Below, piece after piece: positions 12,317-19,974 of a DNA stretch of 32,696 nt. The translations under genes were made by a program, and so were the position numbers. Numbering within the stretch: the first letter of the stretch is position 1; each line of letters begins with the position of its first letter. The notes beneath the pieces are model-generated. The model was not told the origin of the DNA. It ran no database searches and was given only the letters and a program-made list of their open reading frames with translations. The DNA is from a virus, in IMG/VR virus record IMGVR_UViG_3300042875_000447, positions 1 through 32,696 of that record; one strand, given 5' to 3'.

Positions 12317-12363
12317 ATAACCATAAAAATAAACGTAGCATCCGGCAGGTTGTTGATTTAAGG

Positions 12364-12618
12364 CTAAAAAAAAAGCACCTGACCGGTTCTTGTGTCTCTG
12401 TGCGCTGGTCGAATCATGCCGATGGTGACGCTGCCATCATTATACTCATAGGCTGGATCGTAAGTGATATTCCCAGATGTCGTCAGGTTATTCCATTTGC
12501 CTGTGGAGTCCCGATAAACCTGAACCCAAGAGTATTTTCTGGGAGTCGAGGAGTCTTGCGCAGTCAGGCGAATATCTAAGTCGCGAACAAGTTCCTGCTT
12601 TGGTCTTGCGTCATTCAT
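12364..12618 (-). CDS. Tail protein N-terminal part (84 aa), frameshift partner of the 470-aa frame
   Basis: The ATG at 12618 overlaps the stop of the preceding gene as ATGA. The product (MNDARPKQELVRDLDIRLTAQD and on) has a charged N-terminus and a beta-rich middle with YSWVQVYRDSTGKW, then ends abruptly at the T9 run with GQVLFF. A small protein ending in a homopolymer followed at once by a start-less open frame suggests that the two frames form one gene. Alone it would be an unassigned small tail protein. Confidence 0.75.
   Translation of the reverse strand: MNDARPKQELVRDLDIRLTAQDSSTPRKYSWVQVYRDSTGKWNNLTTSGNITYDPAYEYNDGSVTIGMIRPAHRDTRTGQVLFF
12366..12374 (-). other. T9 run: candidate -1 frameshift site or sequencing indel
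   Basis: On the minus strand nine T's precede the TAG that ends the 84-aa frame. T TTT TTT is a classic slippery heptamer. A -1 slip continues into the open frame of the 470-aa protein. One missing T in the assembly would have the same effect. Confidence 0.6.
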
Positions 12619-13097
12619 GGCTTATTACAGGCTCCTCCACGGTAGAAACCAAGCGTTCGTTTGACCGGCACCGTCTTGAAAGTATACCCGAATTGAACCG
12701 ATGCCATCTCGCTTGCGTTCACAGAAATGTTGAAATTGGATATCAGGATGTAGCCTTCATACGTCCATGAACCAGCCGTGATGATCAGATACATCTTTGT
12801 TCCTGCACGCACGCTGACAGGGTCGGTTGTGTGGTCGGTGTCGCTGGCTGTTACAAATCCATCCACGGTGCCTGAGATTGTGGTGGGTCCAGAATAGCTG
12901 TCTGTGAAGCCGTTGTAGGCTGTGGTGCCGATGGTGGTGATGCTGGATGACTCTGTGGCCGATATGGAGCCATGCTCGATAATCAGAGGATTGGCGTCAG
13001 ATGGTCCAGTTCCTACCGCACACCATGAATAGTTGACTCGGTTTCCGTTGCCTGCAATGAAGCCACGTCCGGTGAATGGTCGGTTGAGTGCTGCCAT
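12615..13097 (-). CDS. Probable distal tail protein (160 aa)
   Basis: AAGGAGG precedes the ATG at 13097. The product is beta-rich with Gly/Thr/Ser turns and a pattern reminiscent of small tail-tube or tail-tip proteins (GRGFIAGNGNRVNYSW, and SWTYEGYILISNFNISVNASEMASVQFGYTF in shorter segments). The VQFGYTF-type ending resembles tail tube domains. It could be a distal tail or baseplate-hub accessory protein. It lies between the 343-aa tail protein and the 84-aa frame, all in one transcript. Confidence 0.75.
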   Translation of the reverse strand: MAALNRPFTGRGFIAGNGNRVNYSWCAVGTGPSDANPLIIEHGSISATESSSITTIGTTAYNGFTDSYSGPTTISGTVDGFVTASDTDHTTDPVSVRAGTKMYLIITAGSWTYEGYILISNFNISVNASEMASVQFGYTFKTVPVKRTLGFYRGGACNKP

Positions 13098-13109
13098 ACC
13101 AGAGCCTCC

Positions 13110-14141
13110 TTAGACGGCGATCGAAACAGGTGGTTTTGGAGCGGTCGAGAGAATGCCGTAATAGAAGAGGGTGCTTGTATAATCCTGATAGTTGTAGCTG
13201 CGGAAGACGTGTGAGTTCTTTGGCCCAGAGGTTTGGGCCACTCCGTTGGTAATCACAGGAGCCATTGTTGACCAGGCCATCAGCTCTGATGTAGCGCCCG
13301 GGTATTTGGCTCGTATGCTCTCGGATGGTCGAACGTCGGTCGGCGCGTCGATGAGGTTCCAGTCTTGTGGCTTGCTCTCGAAGTTGTGGGTGATCTTGTA
13401 GCCGGGATAGCCTAGCGGAGACATCGAATATTCGTTGTCGCTCCCAAGGTAAAGCAGAGTTCCAGCCGCCCAGATGGAAATATCCTTGCGGTTGACTGAG
13501 CCTCGCATCTTGGTCATGTTGGCCAGGTTGACAAGGCTGGCATCCACCCAAGGGAATTCGATGCGAATTACGTCCTTGGCATCGACTCTGGGCATGGGCT
13601 TGTTTAACGGGGCAAAGGTGCCGTTGGCAAAGTCTGCTCCAGCTCCACCAGCGATACCGGCAGCTGTGTATTTGGCAGCGACCGTGTTGTTTTCGCCAAA
13701 CTCCACAAACTCGCCTGAGCCTTGCATGGTCACCCAGCAACAGTTTAGACCCAGCGTGTTCTCCGGCTCTTGCATCCACTCCACGGAAACTTCTGCAAGA
13801 TCCGCATTTTCGAGCGTGTTGACGCCTGAGTTGAGGTCAACAGATGTGCCGTTGGCGTTGAGCGTGTTAGGAGCATAAGTATCAAGAATCTTAAACGACA
13901 TCTTCTGAGCTGTGAGTGCCGAAAGAAGTGTCTGCTGGATCTTGGCTTTGTAAGGATAGCTGGCTGTTGGACCACCGTTTTTGCGTGCAAGAAAACGGTC
14001 TTTACTGTCGATCAGAGTCAAAGCCAATTGCAGGTTGGCCGCAGTACATGGGACGATCCAACGGCCTGTGTAGGTAACGGAATTTGCTTCAGCGGTGTAA
14101 CCAAAACCGTCGGTCACGGGTGTCCAGCCAGGGAAGATCAT
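13110..14141 (-). CDS. Probable distal tail / minor tail protein (343 aa)
   Basis: The ATG at 14141 stands 1 nt after the tape-measure stop. It comes directly after the tape measure in gene order, where siphoviruses encode the distal tail protein. The sequence starts MIFPGWTPVTDGFGYTAEANSV and is beta-rich, with repeated aromatic/polar alternation and a paired cysteine (LNCCWV). There is no hydrolase motif I can identify. Function as a distal tail or tail-hub component is inferred from position. Confidence 0.78.
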   Translation of the reverse strand: MIFPGWTPVTDGFGYTAEANSVTYTGRWIVPCTAANLQLALTLIDSKDRFLARKNGGPTASYPYKAKIQQTLLSALTAQKMSFKILDTYAPNTLNANGTSVDLNSGVNTLENADLAEVSVEWMQEPENTLGLNCCWVTMQGSGEFVEFGENNTVAAKYTAAGIAGGAGADFANGTFAPLNKPMPRVDAKDVIRIEFPWVDASLVNLANMTKMRGSVNRKDISIWAAGTLLYLGSDNEYSMSPLGYPGYKITHNFESKPQDWNLIDAPTDVRPSESIRAKYPGATSELMAWSTMAPVITNGVAQTSGPKNSHVFRSYNYQDYTSTLFYYGILSTAPKPPVSIAV

Positions 14142-14142
14142 C

Positions 14143-15645
14143 TTAGTAGGCTCCTACCAGTTGAGGGGACCGGTCTGGGCCGGGTTTTTTTGTGGCCATG
14201 TCTACGGCACCGGTTCTCCCGCCTGTGGGTGAAGTATTAGCCGCAATCTTTTCCAAGACTGTTAGTTGCTTGTCTGCTGTTGCTGCGTTGTTCAATAAAG
14301 CGGAAAACGACGATCGCTGTGGACCTTGTTTCTTTTCCGTGGAAATGGTTTTCCCCGGCATTTCACCAATCGCACCCGGCCCAGTCGGTACATTTAACTG
14401 CAAAGCCGCAGAGAGAGAGGCTTTGTCGGCATCACGCTTGGCGTTGGCTTCGGCGATCTTGTCGCCAGCCTCTTGATCCATCTGCTCTCGTCGCTGGCCA
14501 AGAGAGGCAACAATGCCGGTCATGCCTTCGCCCAGGCTGATGCCCAATTGCTTGGCGATGAAGCGAAACGGTTGCATGATCAGGTCGATGCCTTGGGCCA
14601 AACGATAGGCCAGCTCCACTCCCATCCGGCCAAAGATCCCTTGGAATCCTCCGAAACCAATGATGGCATCACGGAAGAATCCACCAACAGCACCAAGCAC
14701 CGACATGAACCATCCACCTACAGTCATCAAGCCTTGGCCCAACGGAATAATCACACCCACGACAGCCGCCGCAAGACCATCAGCCATGTCAATGATCGTA
14801 TTCCGCATCTGGTCGATAAAGCCTGTGAATCCCTCAAAACCTGCTCCACCAATCGCACTTAAAATGACAGATTGCAAATAGGCAAAAGCCTGAGTCACAG
14901 GCTGAATGGCCTGGCCAAACTTGGTCATCATCGTTTCGATGGAGTTGGTATTTGTGCGTTGCATGTTGGAAGTCGAAAGCCGAGTGTTTGCAAAGTCGCC
15001 TTTCGCTCGTTGCGTCTGTTGCATGATGCCTTGGGCGATAGCCTCACCCATCGGCAGTCCGGTGGCCTTCAGGCTGTCAGCATCGAGAAACACCTTGTAC
15101 TTCCGCATAACCTGAAGTTCGCCAGCGAAAGCCGATTGCAGGTCCGCACGAATCTTGGCAGGGTCGATATTGTCCTGGCTGGCAATATCACCCACTCTGG
15201 CTTCCAGTTGCTTGGCCGTTTCGATAGCCTTACCCGTCTCAGTGCCAAGACCCTTCATCGCCATGGCCGAGCCTGTGATGCTCTCCAGAATATCCTTCAT
15301 CTGGCCTTGGCCACTGCTTTGCAGCTCGGTCGCAAACTTTACGGCATCGGCTGTGGCCTCGCCCATCAAGACGCCTGTCTTGCTGAGTGTCTCGTTGAGA
15401 TCGGCACCACGAGTGGAGGATTCGCTGATTGCTGATCCGATCCCTCGCACAGCCGCCCCGGCAGCATTGATTGCAGCCATTGCAACAGCAGCACCACCAC
15501 CCATGATGGCACCGGCCAGCAACCCCTTGCCTCCACTGGAGACAGCCCCGCCCATGCCTTTCAGCATGGACTTGGCTTTATCCAGACTGCGACCCAAGGC
15601 AGTCGTGTCTGCACCGATATTGACAAACAGGTTTCCAACGGCCAT
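14143..15645 (-). CDS. Tail tape measure protein (500 aa)
   Basis: The tape measure sets tail length and is ejected during DNA entry. The N-terminus (MAVGNLFVNIGADTTALGRSL) is typical of the family, followed by a Gly/Ala-rich hydrophobic stretch near residues 35-75, long helical regions, and hydrophobic segments at about 265-345 (AAAVVGVIIPLGQGLMTVGG, FRDAIIGFGGF). The C-terminus is Lys/Gly-rich. At about 0.15 nm per residue, 500 residues predict a tail of roughly 75 nm, short for a siphovirus. The start codon overlaps by one base the stop of the shifted tail chaperone frame (TGATG), the usual arrangement. Confidence 0.9.
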   Translation of the reverse strand: MAVGNLFVNIGADTTALGRSLDKAKSMLKGMGGAVSSGGKGLLAGAIMGGGAAVAMAAINAAGAAVRGIGSAISESSTRGADLNETLSKTGVLMGEATADAVKFATELQSSGQGQMKDILESITGSAMAMKGLGTETGKAIETAKQLEARVGDIASQDNIDPAKIRADLQSAFAGELQVMRKYKVFLDADSLKATGLPMGEAIAQGIMQQTQRAKGDFANTRLSTSNMQRTNTNSIETMMTKFGQAIQPVTQAFAYLQSVILSAIGGAGFEGFTGFIDQMRNTIIDMADGLAAAVVGVIIPLGQGLMTVGGWFMSVLGAVGGFFRDAIIGFGGFQGIFGRMGVELAYRLAQGIDLIMQPFRFIAKQLGISLGEGMTGIVASLGQRREQMDQEAGDKIAEANAKRDADKASLSAALQLNVPTGPGAIGEMPGKTISTEKKQGPQRSSFSALLNNAATADKQLTVLEKIAANTSPTGGRTGAVDMATKKPGPDRSPQLVGAY

Positions 15646-15853
15646 CAGTGCACCTCGTTCCAGTCATCCGGCACAGAATCTATCAATTCGTCCAGGGTAT
15701 CCCTGCTCAACTGGCCTGTCAGGTCAGGCTTCTCCACCATCAACACCATGATTTGCCACGGTGTCAGTTCCAGAACATCCTGATACCTCATGTGGCCTTC
15801 CAAAACCAATCGCCTCATCAGATCGTGCCAGTTGACGCCTGAGAGGTGCTGTC
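15645..15853 (-). CDS. Tail assembly chaperone, -1 frameshift extension (69 codons)
   Basis: This frame has no good start of its own; read through a -1 slip at CCCAAAA (15854-15860) it continues the 156-aa chaperone from DDPK into RQHLSGVNWHDLM and on, giving a 214-aa fusion that ends in a TGA overlapping the tape-measure ATG. It resembles the lambda gpG/gpGT pair, in which a minor shifted product helps to fold the tape measure. The segment contains LTPWQIMVLMVEKP and a helical, acidic C-terminus (DTLDELIDSVPDDWNEVH). The gene position just before the tape measure is the conserved one. Confidence 0.85.
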
Positions 15854-16288
15854 TTTTGGGTCGTCAGCGCTCCGCCCGGTGATCGCGAACATCAGCAGTT
15901 TGATCAGAGCGGTTTGGTAAGGGATGGAATCAACCAGCGCCTTGACCTCATCCTGCGTCACGGTCTGGTTCCGCTTCAAACCGTGGTACAAAACAGCTTG
16001 CTGAACTTCACGCGAGCTGAACAGATAGGCTTGGCCATCTTCACTTTCAGGAAGTGGAGGCCAGTAAGCGTATTGCCGTTTGGCTTCTTTCCAAATCTCT
16101 TTGGCTGTGGCTGGTGGCAGGTCGCGACAGGCGTCTTTTGCGTCAGTCAGCGGATTCGGGACGATGCCCCGAAGCACGTTGCCAATTTCAGCTCTATCTC
16201 CAGCAGTCAGCTCGGAAAGTATCCAGCTCCGGCTGTTGAGCCGGAACTGGAATTTGCGAGCGATCAGGTCATCAATATCAAAGACCAT
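15818..16288 (-). CDS. Tail assembly chaperone, gpG-like (156 aa)
   Basis: This is the major product of the tail chaperone gene, not part of the mature virion in well-studied siphoviruses. The sequence starts MVFDIDDLIARKFQFRLNSR and is mostly helical. Residues 142-145 (DDPK) coincide with the slippery heptamer, and the last 11 residues (DSTSQASTGTI) are the low-complexity zero-frame tail that the shifted product replaces. It lies between tail tube and tape measure, the conserved place for this gene. Confidence 0.85.
   Translation of the reverse strand: MVFDIDDLIARKFQFRLNSRSWILSELTAGDRAEIGNVLRGIVPNPLTDAKDACRDLPPATAKEIWKEAKRQYAYWPPLPESEDGQAYLFSSREVQQAVLYHGLKRNQTVTQDEVKALVDSIPYQTALIKLLMFAITGRSADDPKDSTSQASTGTI
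15854..15860 (-). promoter_or_regulatory. Programmed -1 ribosomal frameshift site C CCA AAA
   Basis: The heptamer is in the correct phase: zero-frame codons CCA and AAA follow a C that ends GAC. Slipping back one base re-pairs both tRNAs as CCC and AAA. The zero frame stops 36 nt later at 15818. Confidence 0.85.
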
Positions 16289-16307
16289 AGAAAATCTCTC
16301 TCAGGTG

Positions 16308-16760
16308 TTAGACGCAGTTCACAATGCCGATAACTCGTGTGCGTGGATCGCCGTTGTTTTTCAGCGACAAATCCAGCGTCACAAAGTCGGCAGCATCCAA
16401 AGAAGTCTTGAGCGATTCAAGCATGAATTCGCCCTCGTAGTTGAGTGATCCTGCAACCAGGTTGGCGTTCAAATAGTCGCCAGTTTTAAACGGCAGGACC
16501 GTTCCGTTGGCGTTGCCTGTGCCTGTAACCGACGAGACGAAAGCATTGACTTCAATACTCACGTCCAGCGAACCGGCAGCACGGATCTTGCCAACACAGT
16601 TTACGTTTGCTTCAGCAACCGAGACGTTATCGTCCAGCGAGCCGGACTTGGCAATCAGGTTGATGGATGCAGTCGTGTTGGCTGTGCCTGTAGTTTGATC
16701 CAGTGGAGTCAGTGTGATGGTCCCGTTCTTGAACGTGACCGGCTTGCCCTTCATGGCCAT
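16308..16760 (-). CDS. Major tail tube protein (150 aa)
   Basis: The protein polymerises as rings around the tape measure. It begins MAMKGKPVTFKNGTITLTP, is beta-rich with Thr/Asn/Gly turns, and has the small-tube-protein layout ending in a mixed segment VTLDLSLKNNGDPRTRVIG. AAGAGG precedes the ATG. The order connector, gp10, closure, terminator, tube, chaperone, tape measure matches lambda/HK97-like phages and fixes the assignment better than the sequence alone. Confidence 0.82.
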   Translation of the reverse strand: MAMKGKPVTFKNGTITLTPLDQTTGTANTTASINLIAKSGSLDDNVSVAEANVNCVGKIRAAGSLDVSIEVNAFVSSVTGTGNANGTVLPFKTGDYLNANLVAGSLNYEGEFMLESLKTSLDAADFVTLDLSLKNNGDPRTRVIGIVNCV

Positions 16761-16772
16761 ATCTAACCTCTT

Positions 16773-17150
16773 TCAATTGTCGAAGATTTCGACCTTCAGT
16801 GTGAATTCAAAGACCCAAACATCCAACTGACCAACCTTTGCCGGACGTGCCAAACTATCCGGTTCAATTTGAACCGAGGTAATTTTGTCGCCCGCCAGAG
16901 TGTCCATTTTCTCGATTGCCGATTCGCCAATTGACCAGGTTGATTCCGCCGATGTGGTCAAGATCGAGATCCGGTAGTTGTGCGAGTCCATATAGGACCC
17001 AGCCGAAAGCGGAGTTCGCGAAAACCCGGTCGCCTCCATCACGGCTAATGGGGGAACCAGTGGATCTGGTGCATATTCCAGCCATAAGCTGGGAAGCCCA
17101 GTTTGTGCGGACCAGTGCGATTGGATAGCCAGCGGTACGTTGTAGCTCAT
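16773..17150 (-). CDS. Probable tail terminator protein (125 aa)
   Basis: The start is the ATG at 17150, forming an ATGA overlap with the preceding stop; the longer frame to 17303 lies mostly inside that gene and is Arg-rich shadow. The sequence starts MSYNVPLAIQSHWSAQ and ends with FEFTLKVEIFDN, a mixed alpha/beta layout as in gpU-like tail terminators that cap the tail tube and join it to the head. Assigned by position between the head-closure candidate and the tail tube. Confidence 0.65.
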   Translation of the reverse strand: MSYNVPLAIQSHWSAQTGLPSLWLEYAPDPLVPPLAVMEATGFSRTPLSAGSYMDSHNYRISILTTSAESTWSIGESAIEKMDTLAGDKITSVQIEPDSLARPAKVGQLDVWVFEFTLKVEIFDN

Positions 17151-17503
17151 GAGGCCACCACTGGCACAGGTGTGCGACAAATGACTGTCAGAGCGGTGTT
17201 GTGTCCTAGTCCAGCGGCCTCGGACGAGGTAGAGACCTGTCCAGTCGCAACCCGGCCTGAAGCGGTCAGCACCTTGACCCAATGGTTTGTGGTCAACGGC
17301 CATGACCCCGCCAGGTAAACCGAGAATATCTGGGCCTCGCCTTCGATCGGCGGTCCATCACGTTGGATGGACTTAAAATCGACGCGGCATTTTGGCGTTC
17401 CGATCACAGTAAGAGTCTGCACTGGCTGACCCATGGAACCTTTGGCGTTGGCTTCCAGGTAGATCGTTGCACAGGAGTTTAAAAGTCGTTCCGGCAATGG
17501 CAT
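17147..17503 (-). CDS. Probable head-closure (stopper) protein (118 aa)
   Basis: The small beta-rich protein MPLPERLLNSCATIYLEAN... has the size and beta-barrel-like pattern of head-closure proteins such as HK97 gp7-type or SPP1 gp16-type stoppers, with strands around GTPKCRVDFKSIQRDG and AQIFSVYLAG, then WVKVLTASGRVATGQV. It lies after the gp10-like gene and before the tail terminator candidate. The function is inferred from gene order; sequence similarity is weak. Confidence 0.6.
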   Translation of the reverse strand: MPLPERLLNSCATIYLEANAKGSMGQPVQTLTVIGTPKCRVDFKSIQRDGPPIEGEAQIFSVYLAGSWPLTTNHWVKVLTASGRVATGQVSTSSEAAGLGHNTALTVICRTPVPVVAS

Positions 17504-17519
17504 CTTTCCCTCTTTCGAT

Positions 17520-18125
17520 TTAAATCGAGGCTTTCAGGATGGCTTGATCGAAACGTTCCATGATTTCCGCTTGCTGCGATTCCATGGCCGGTCGCATGTA
17601 TGGACGAGGAGGTAAATTGATCATCCCTTTGCCGCCAAGCTCTTGAATTCGTGCATACTTCAAGCCTTGCATGGGTCCTACTTTGGCGTGTAGTCCGCCT
17701 CGTGATGGCTCAACAACAATCTTTTGGAGGTTGCCACTTTGCTTGTGCGGAGGCGAGCCAGGTGCAGAAGCAGTCGTCCAACGATTCTGAGGGGGACCAT
17801 ACCAATAAATCCGGCTGGCACCCTTATGAGTCCCACCAAACCGCAGTGTGGATTTGCGCCCCTTGACTGTCTTTAAGCCTTGGACCTTTTTTAATCCGCT
17901 GGAGAATGTCAAAGCATTCTTCTGAGTTGCATTTAAACCTTTGAAAGCCTTGCCAGTCTGCTTGTTCAGATCCTTTGTGGCGGCGGCCCCCGGCTTGTTC
18001 AACAGTTTGATGGCCGCGTTACGGACCTTGCCAGCCGAAATTCGGATCGCCTTTGATAATTCTTTGTGCAGGCGAGCTTTGTACGCTTCGCCCTCCCAGT
18101 CTAAACGGAAGTCTCGACTGATCAT
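17520..18125 (-). CDS. HK97 gp10-like neck / tail-completion protein (201 aa)
   Basis: The C-terminal half carries the hallmarks of the HK97 gp10 family: SPPHKQSGNLQK, ARIQELGGKG and LPPRPYMRPA, the last being the conserved RP-x-MRPA loop. The N-terminal half is basic and helical (HKELSKAIRISAGKVRNAAIKLL), longer than in most members. The ATG overlaps the connector stop as ATGA. The protein joins the neck between head and tail. Identification by motif and position is good. Confidence 0.82.
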   Translation of the reverse strand: MISRDFRLDWEGEAYKARLHKELSKAIRISAGKVRNAAIKLLNKPGAAATKDLNKQTGKAFKGLNATQKNALTFSSGLKKVQGLKTVKGRKSTLRFGGTHKGASRIYWYGPPQNRWTTASAPGSPPHKQSGNLQKIVVEPSRGGLHAKVGPMQGLKYARIQELGGKGMINLPPRPYMRPAMESQQAEIMERFDQAILKASI

Positions 18126-18460
18126 CCCATCACCACCACTCTATAAGGCTGGAGCAGTTGTGTTACAAGAGCGGGCAGGACGCTTCCAGAGTTTAAGATT
18201 TGATACATTGCGGAGTAGTCACCGATGCGTTCCATCTGGAGCGGTGCCGGATTCTGGCCATTGTTTTTTAAATGAACAGCCGTTAACGCGATCGCCAATT
18301 TCACATCGGCAGTCAAATCAGCAGGCAGGAAAGTTCGAGCACAATACTGGTCAATTAATGACGATGCTGCCGACAGGTAGGCCACAGCAGTAGATGCCGC
18401 CCAGGTGCTGATCACATCGGTGTAGGTTGTTGCTTCGGACTGCGAGATGTAAGCGGCCAT
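18122..18460 (-). CDS. Head-tail connector protein (112 aa)
   Basis: The product, MAAYISQSEATTYTDVISTW and on, is a helical protein with YLSAASSLIDQYCARTF and LADVKLAIALTAVHL-type helices, the usual layout of gp6-like adaptors that bind the portal's outer face. It follows the capsid gene and precedes the gp10-like gene. A GC-rich hairpin in the gap with the capsid gene may reduce its expression relative to capsid protein. Confidence 0.7.
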   Translation of the reverse strand: MAAYISQSEATTYTDVISTWAASTAVAYLSAASSLIDQYCARTFLPADLTADVKLAIALTAVHLKNNGQNPAPLQMERIGDYSAMYQILNSGSVLPALVTQLLQPYRVVVMG

Positions 18461-18485
18461 TGTTTTACCTCAAGTTAAAATGAGA

Positions 18486-18512
18486 CCCGGCGGGCAGGGA
18501 GGACCCGCCGGG
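18486..18512 (-). terminator. GC-only 9-bp hairpin after the capsid gene, likely attenuator
   Basis: CCCGGCGGG and CCCGCCGGG pair perfectly around a 9-nt loop that reads TCCTCCCTG on the transcribed strand. TCTCATTTTAAC follows, a short T-tract. The site lies 19 nt after the capsid stop. Attenuation here would keep capsid mRNA in excess over the connector and tail genes. Confidence 0.65.
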
Positions 18513-18530
18513 CTGACCAACAAACCAAAC

Positions 18531-19958
18531 TCAGGAAACGGCTTCTTTAATGCTAGCAAATGCGCTGGCATCTCGAACAGCACCGCCGATGCGGTACTTG
18601 TAATTCAGCCGGATGAGGTTATCACCTTGCTTCGACATGTCGTCAATGATGACCGTAAAGCCTTGACGAACGAGCAAGTAATACTCTTGGAAATCACCAA
18701 TCAGGATCGAGCGGGCATTGGCTGCGCCAGAAGCTGGCATGTATTCCACGTAGCTCACTGGAATCCCAAACATTTGATAGCTCGGCGAATTGGAGAATGT
18801 GCCTTGCTGAAAAGCTGAAAGCAAAGGAAGACCTTGGGAGTCCTTGACCTTATACAGCTTGCCATGCGTTGCACGATTCATGACCCACGACAAATTGCTG
18901 GCGTAGCTCTCCTTGAACGAGAAGAACAGGTCAGCCATGTTGTCGTAAACCTTGGCATTATCGGTGCCGAGGCTTGCCGATGTGCCTGAAAGCTGGGTGC
19001 CGATCCCGGTGTTGGCCAGAATCGCTTCCAGTGAGTCAGAAAGAGTGGTCGCCGAAAAGACTTCTTTGTCAATTCGGTTTGCAAACAATTTGCTCGATTC
19101 TTGTTGCAGGTAGCTGGACATTCCCGGAGCGTCTTGGAAGAAGTCAGCCGAAATGTCTTGGACCATCGTGCCGGTCTTGGCCGTGATGGTGAGCTGCGAG
19201 AACGGCCCGGTGTCGATCGCCGTGGCTGTTGGGCTTTCGCCCTTTGTTGGACGATTGTTAGTGCCGATGGTACCGACGCGGCCACTGTCCGTGTTGGTGT
19301 CGGTATTTTTCGGGAACGTGACACTCGAAACATTCGTCGTGATCACTCGACAGAGTTGCAAAGCCTTCGGTGTGACCGAGCGTTGCGTGATCACATCAAA
19401 ACGGAAGTCTGGGGCGACAGCATTGGAACCGTTTGTGGATGATGCCAGCGTCATCGCCTTGCTGAACGGAATAAAGAATTCATTCCATCCAAGGTTCCTG
19501 TCGCCGCCTTTACCGTATCGTTCGAGCATGTCGCGGTGATTGCGACTCGTCACGCGATCGACGTTACCACGAGCCTCCAGAAGCCCTTCAAACGCTTTGC
19601 TGTAATCGCGAGACGAAACGGCTTCAGTGTCTGTCAGGCTGGCAAGGTCGCCACCGTCAATCACCTGGCCGCTGCGACGGTCGATTGTGGCCGCCTTGTA
19701 GGTTGGCTGTGGGCGCTGTGGCTTGGCCGACAGGCTTTCGAGCATGGCGTTGGCGTTTTCAACAGCCTTCACCAGATAATATTCTTTATCACAGGCTTCA
19801 AGCCGATCATTGGCGGCTTGCAGGTCGGCAGACTTTTCAGCCCGAACATCGTCCGGAGCGGCCAGGATTTCGTCACGCAATGCAATCACGCTGGAAGCGA
19901 GTGCGATACGGTCTTCGGCAATGGATGCCGCAGAGCGGATTTCGTTTGCAATACTCAT
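18531..19958 (-). CDS. HK97-fold major capsid protein with N-terminal scaffold (delta) domain (475 aa)
   Basis: Residues 1-120 are a charged coiled coil (RDEILAAPDDVRAEKSADLQ and on) that probably acts as an internal scaffold and is removed by the adjacent protease, as in HK97. The rest shows the family pattern: an N-arm region, DFRFDVITQRSVTPKALQLC, a long helix region around MSSYLQQESSKLFANRIDKEVF, and the A-domain end FGIPVSYVEYMP and RQGFTVIIDDMSKQGDNLIRLNYKYRIGGAV. Length fits. It lies 16 nt after the protease gene on the same transcript. Confidence 0.92.
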   Translation of the reverse strand: MSIANEIRSAASIAEDRIALASSVIALRDEILAAPDDVRAEKSADLQAANDRLEACDKEYYLVKAVENANAMLESLSAKPQRPQPTYKAATIDRRSGQVIDGGDLASLTDTEAVSSRDYSKAFEGLLEARGNVDRVTSRNHRDMLERYGKGGDRNLGWNEFFIPFSKAMTLASSTNGSNAVAPDFRFDVITQRSVTPKALQLCRVITTNVSSVTFPKNTDTNTDSGRVGTIGTNNRPTKGESPTATAIDTGPFSQLTITAKTGTMVQDISADFFQDAPGMSSYLQQESSKLFANRIDKEVFSATTLSDSLEAILANTGIGTQLSGTSASLGTDNAKVYDNMADLFFSFKESYASNLSWVMNRATHGKLYKVKDSQGLPLLSAFQQGTFSNSPSYQMFGIPVSYVEYMPASGAANARSILIGDFQEYYLLVRQGFTVIIDDMSKQGDNLIRLNYKYRIGGAVRDASAFASIKEAVS

Positions 19959-19974
19959 CTTAAGAACCTTTCGT

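Noticed and set aside
12997-13779. 260-aa minus-strand frame overlapping the 343-aa tail gene
   Set aside because: Arg/His/Gln-rich shadow translation of the tail genes; no ribosome site and it would conflict with two better-supported genes.
14872-15751. Plus-strand frames of up to 198 aa opposite the tape measure and other structural genes
   Set aside because: All run antisense to well-supported minus-strand genes and show no family features.
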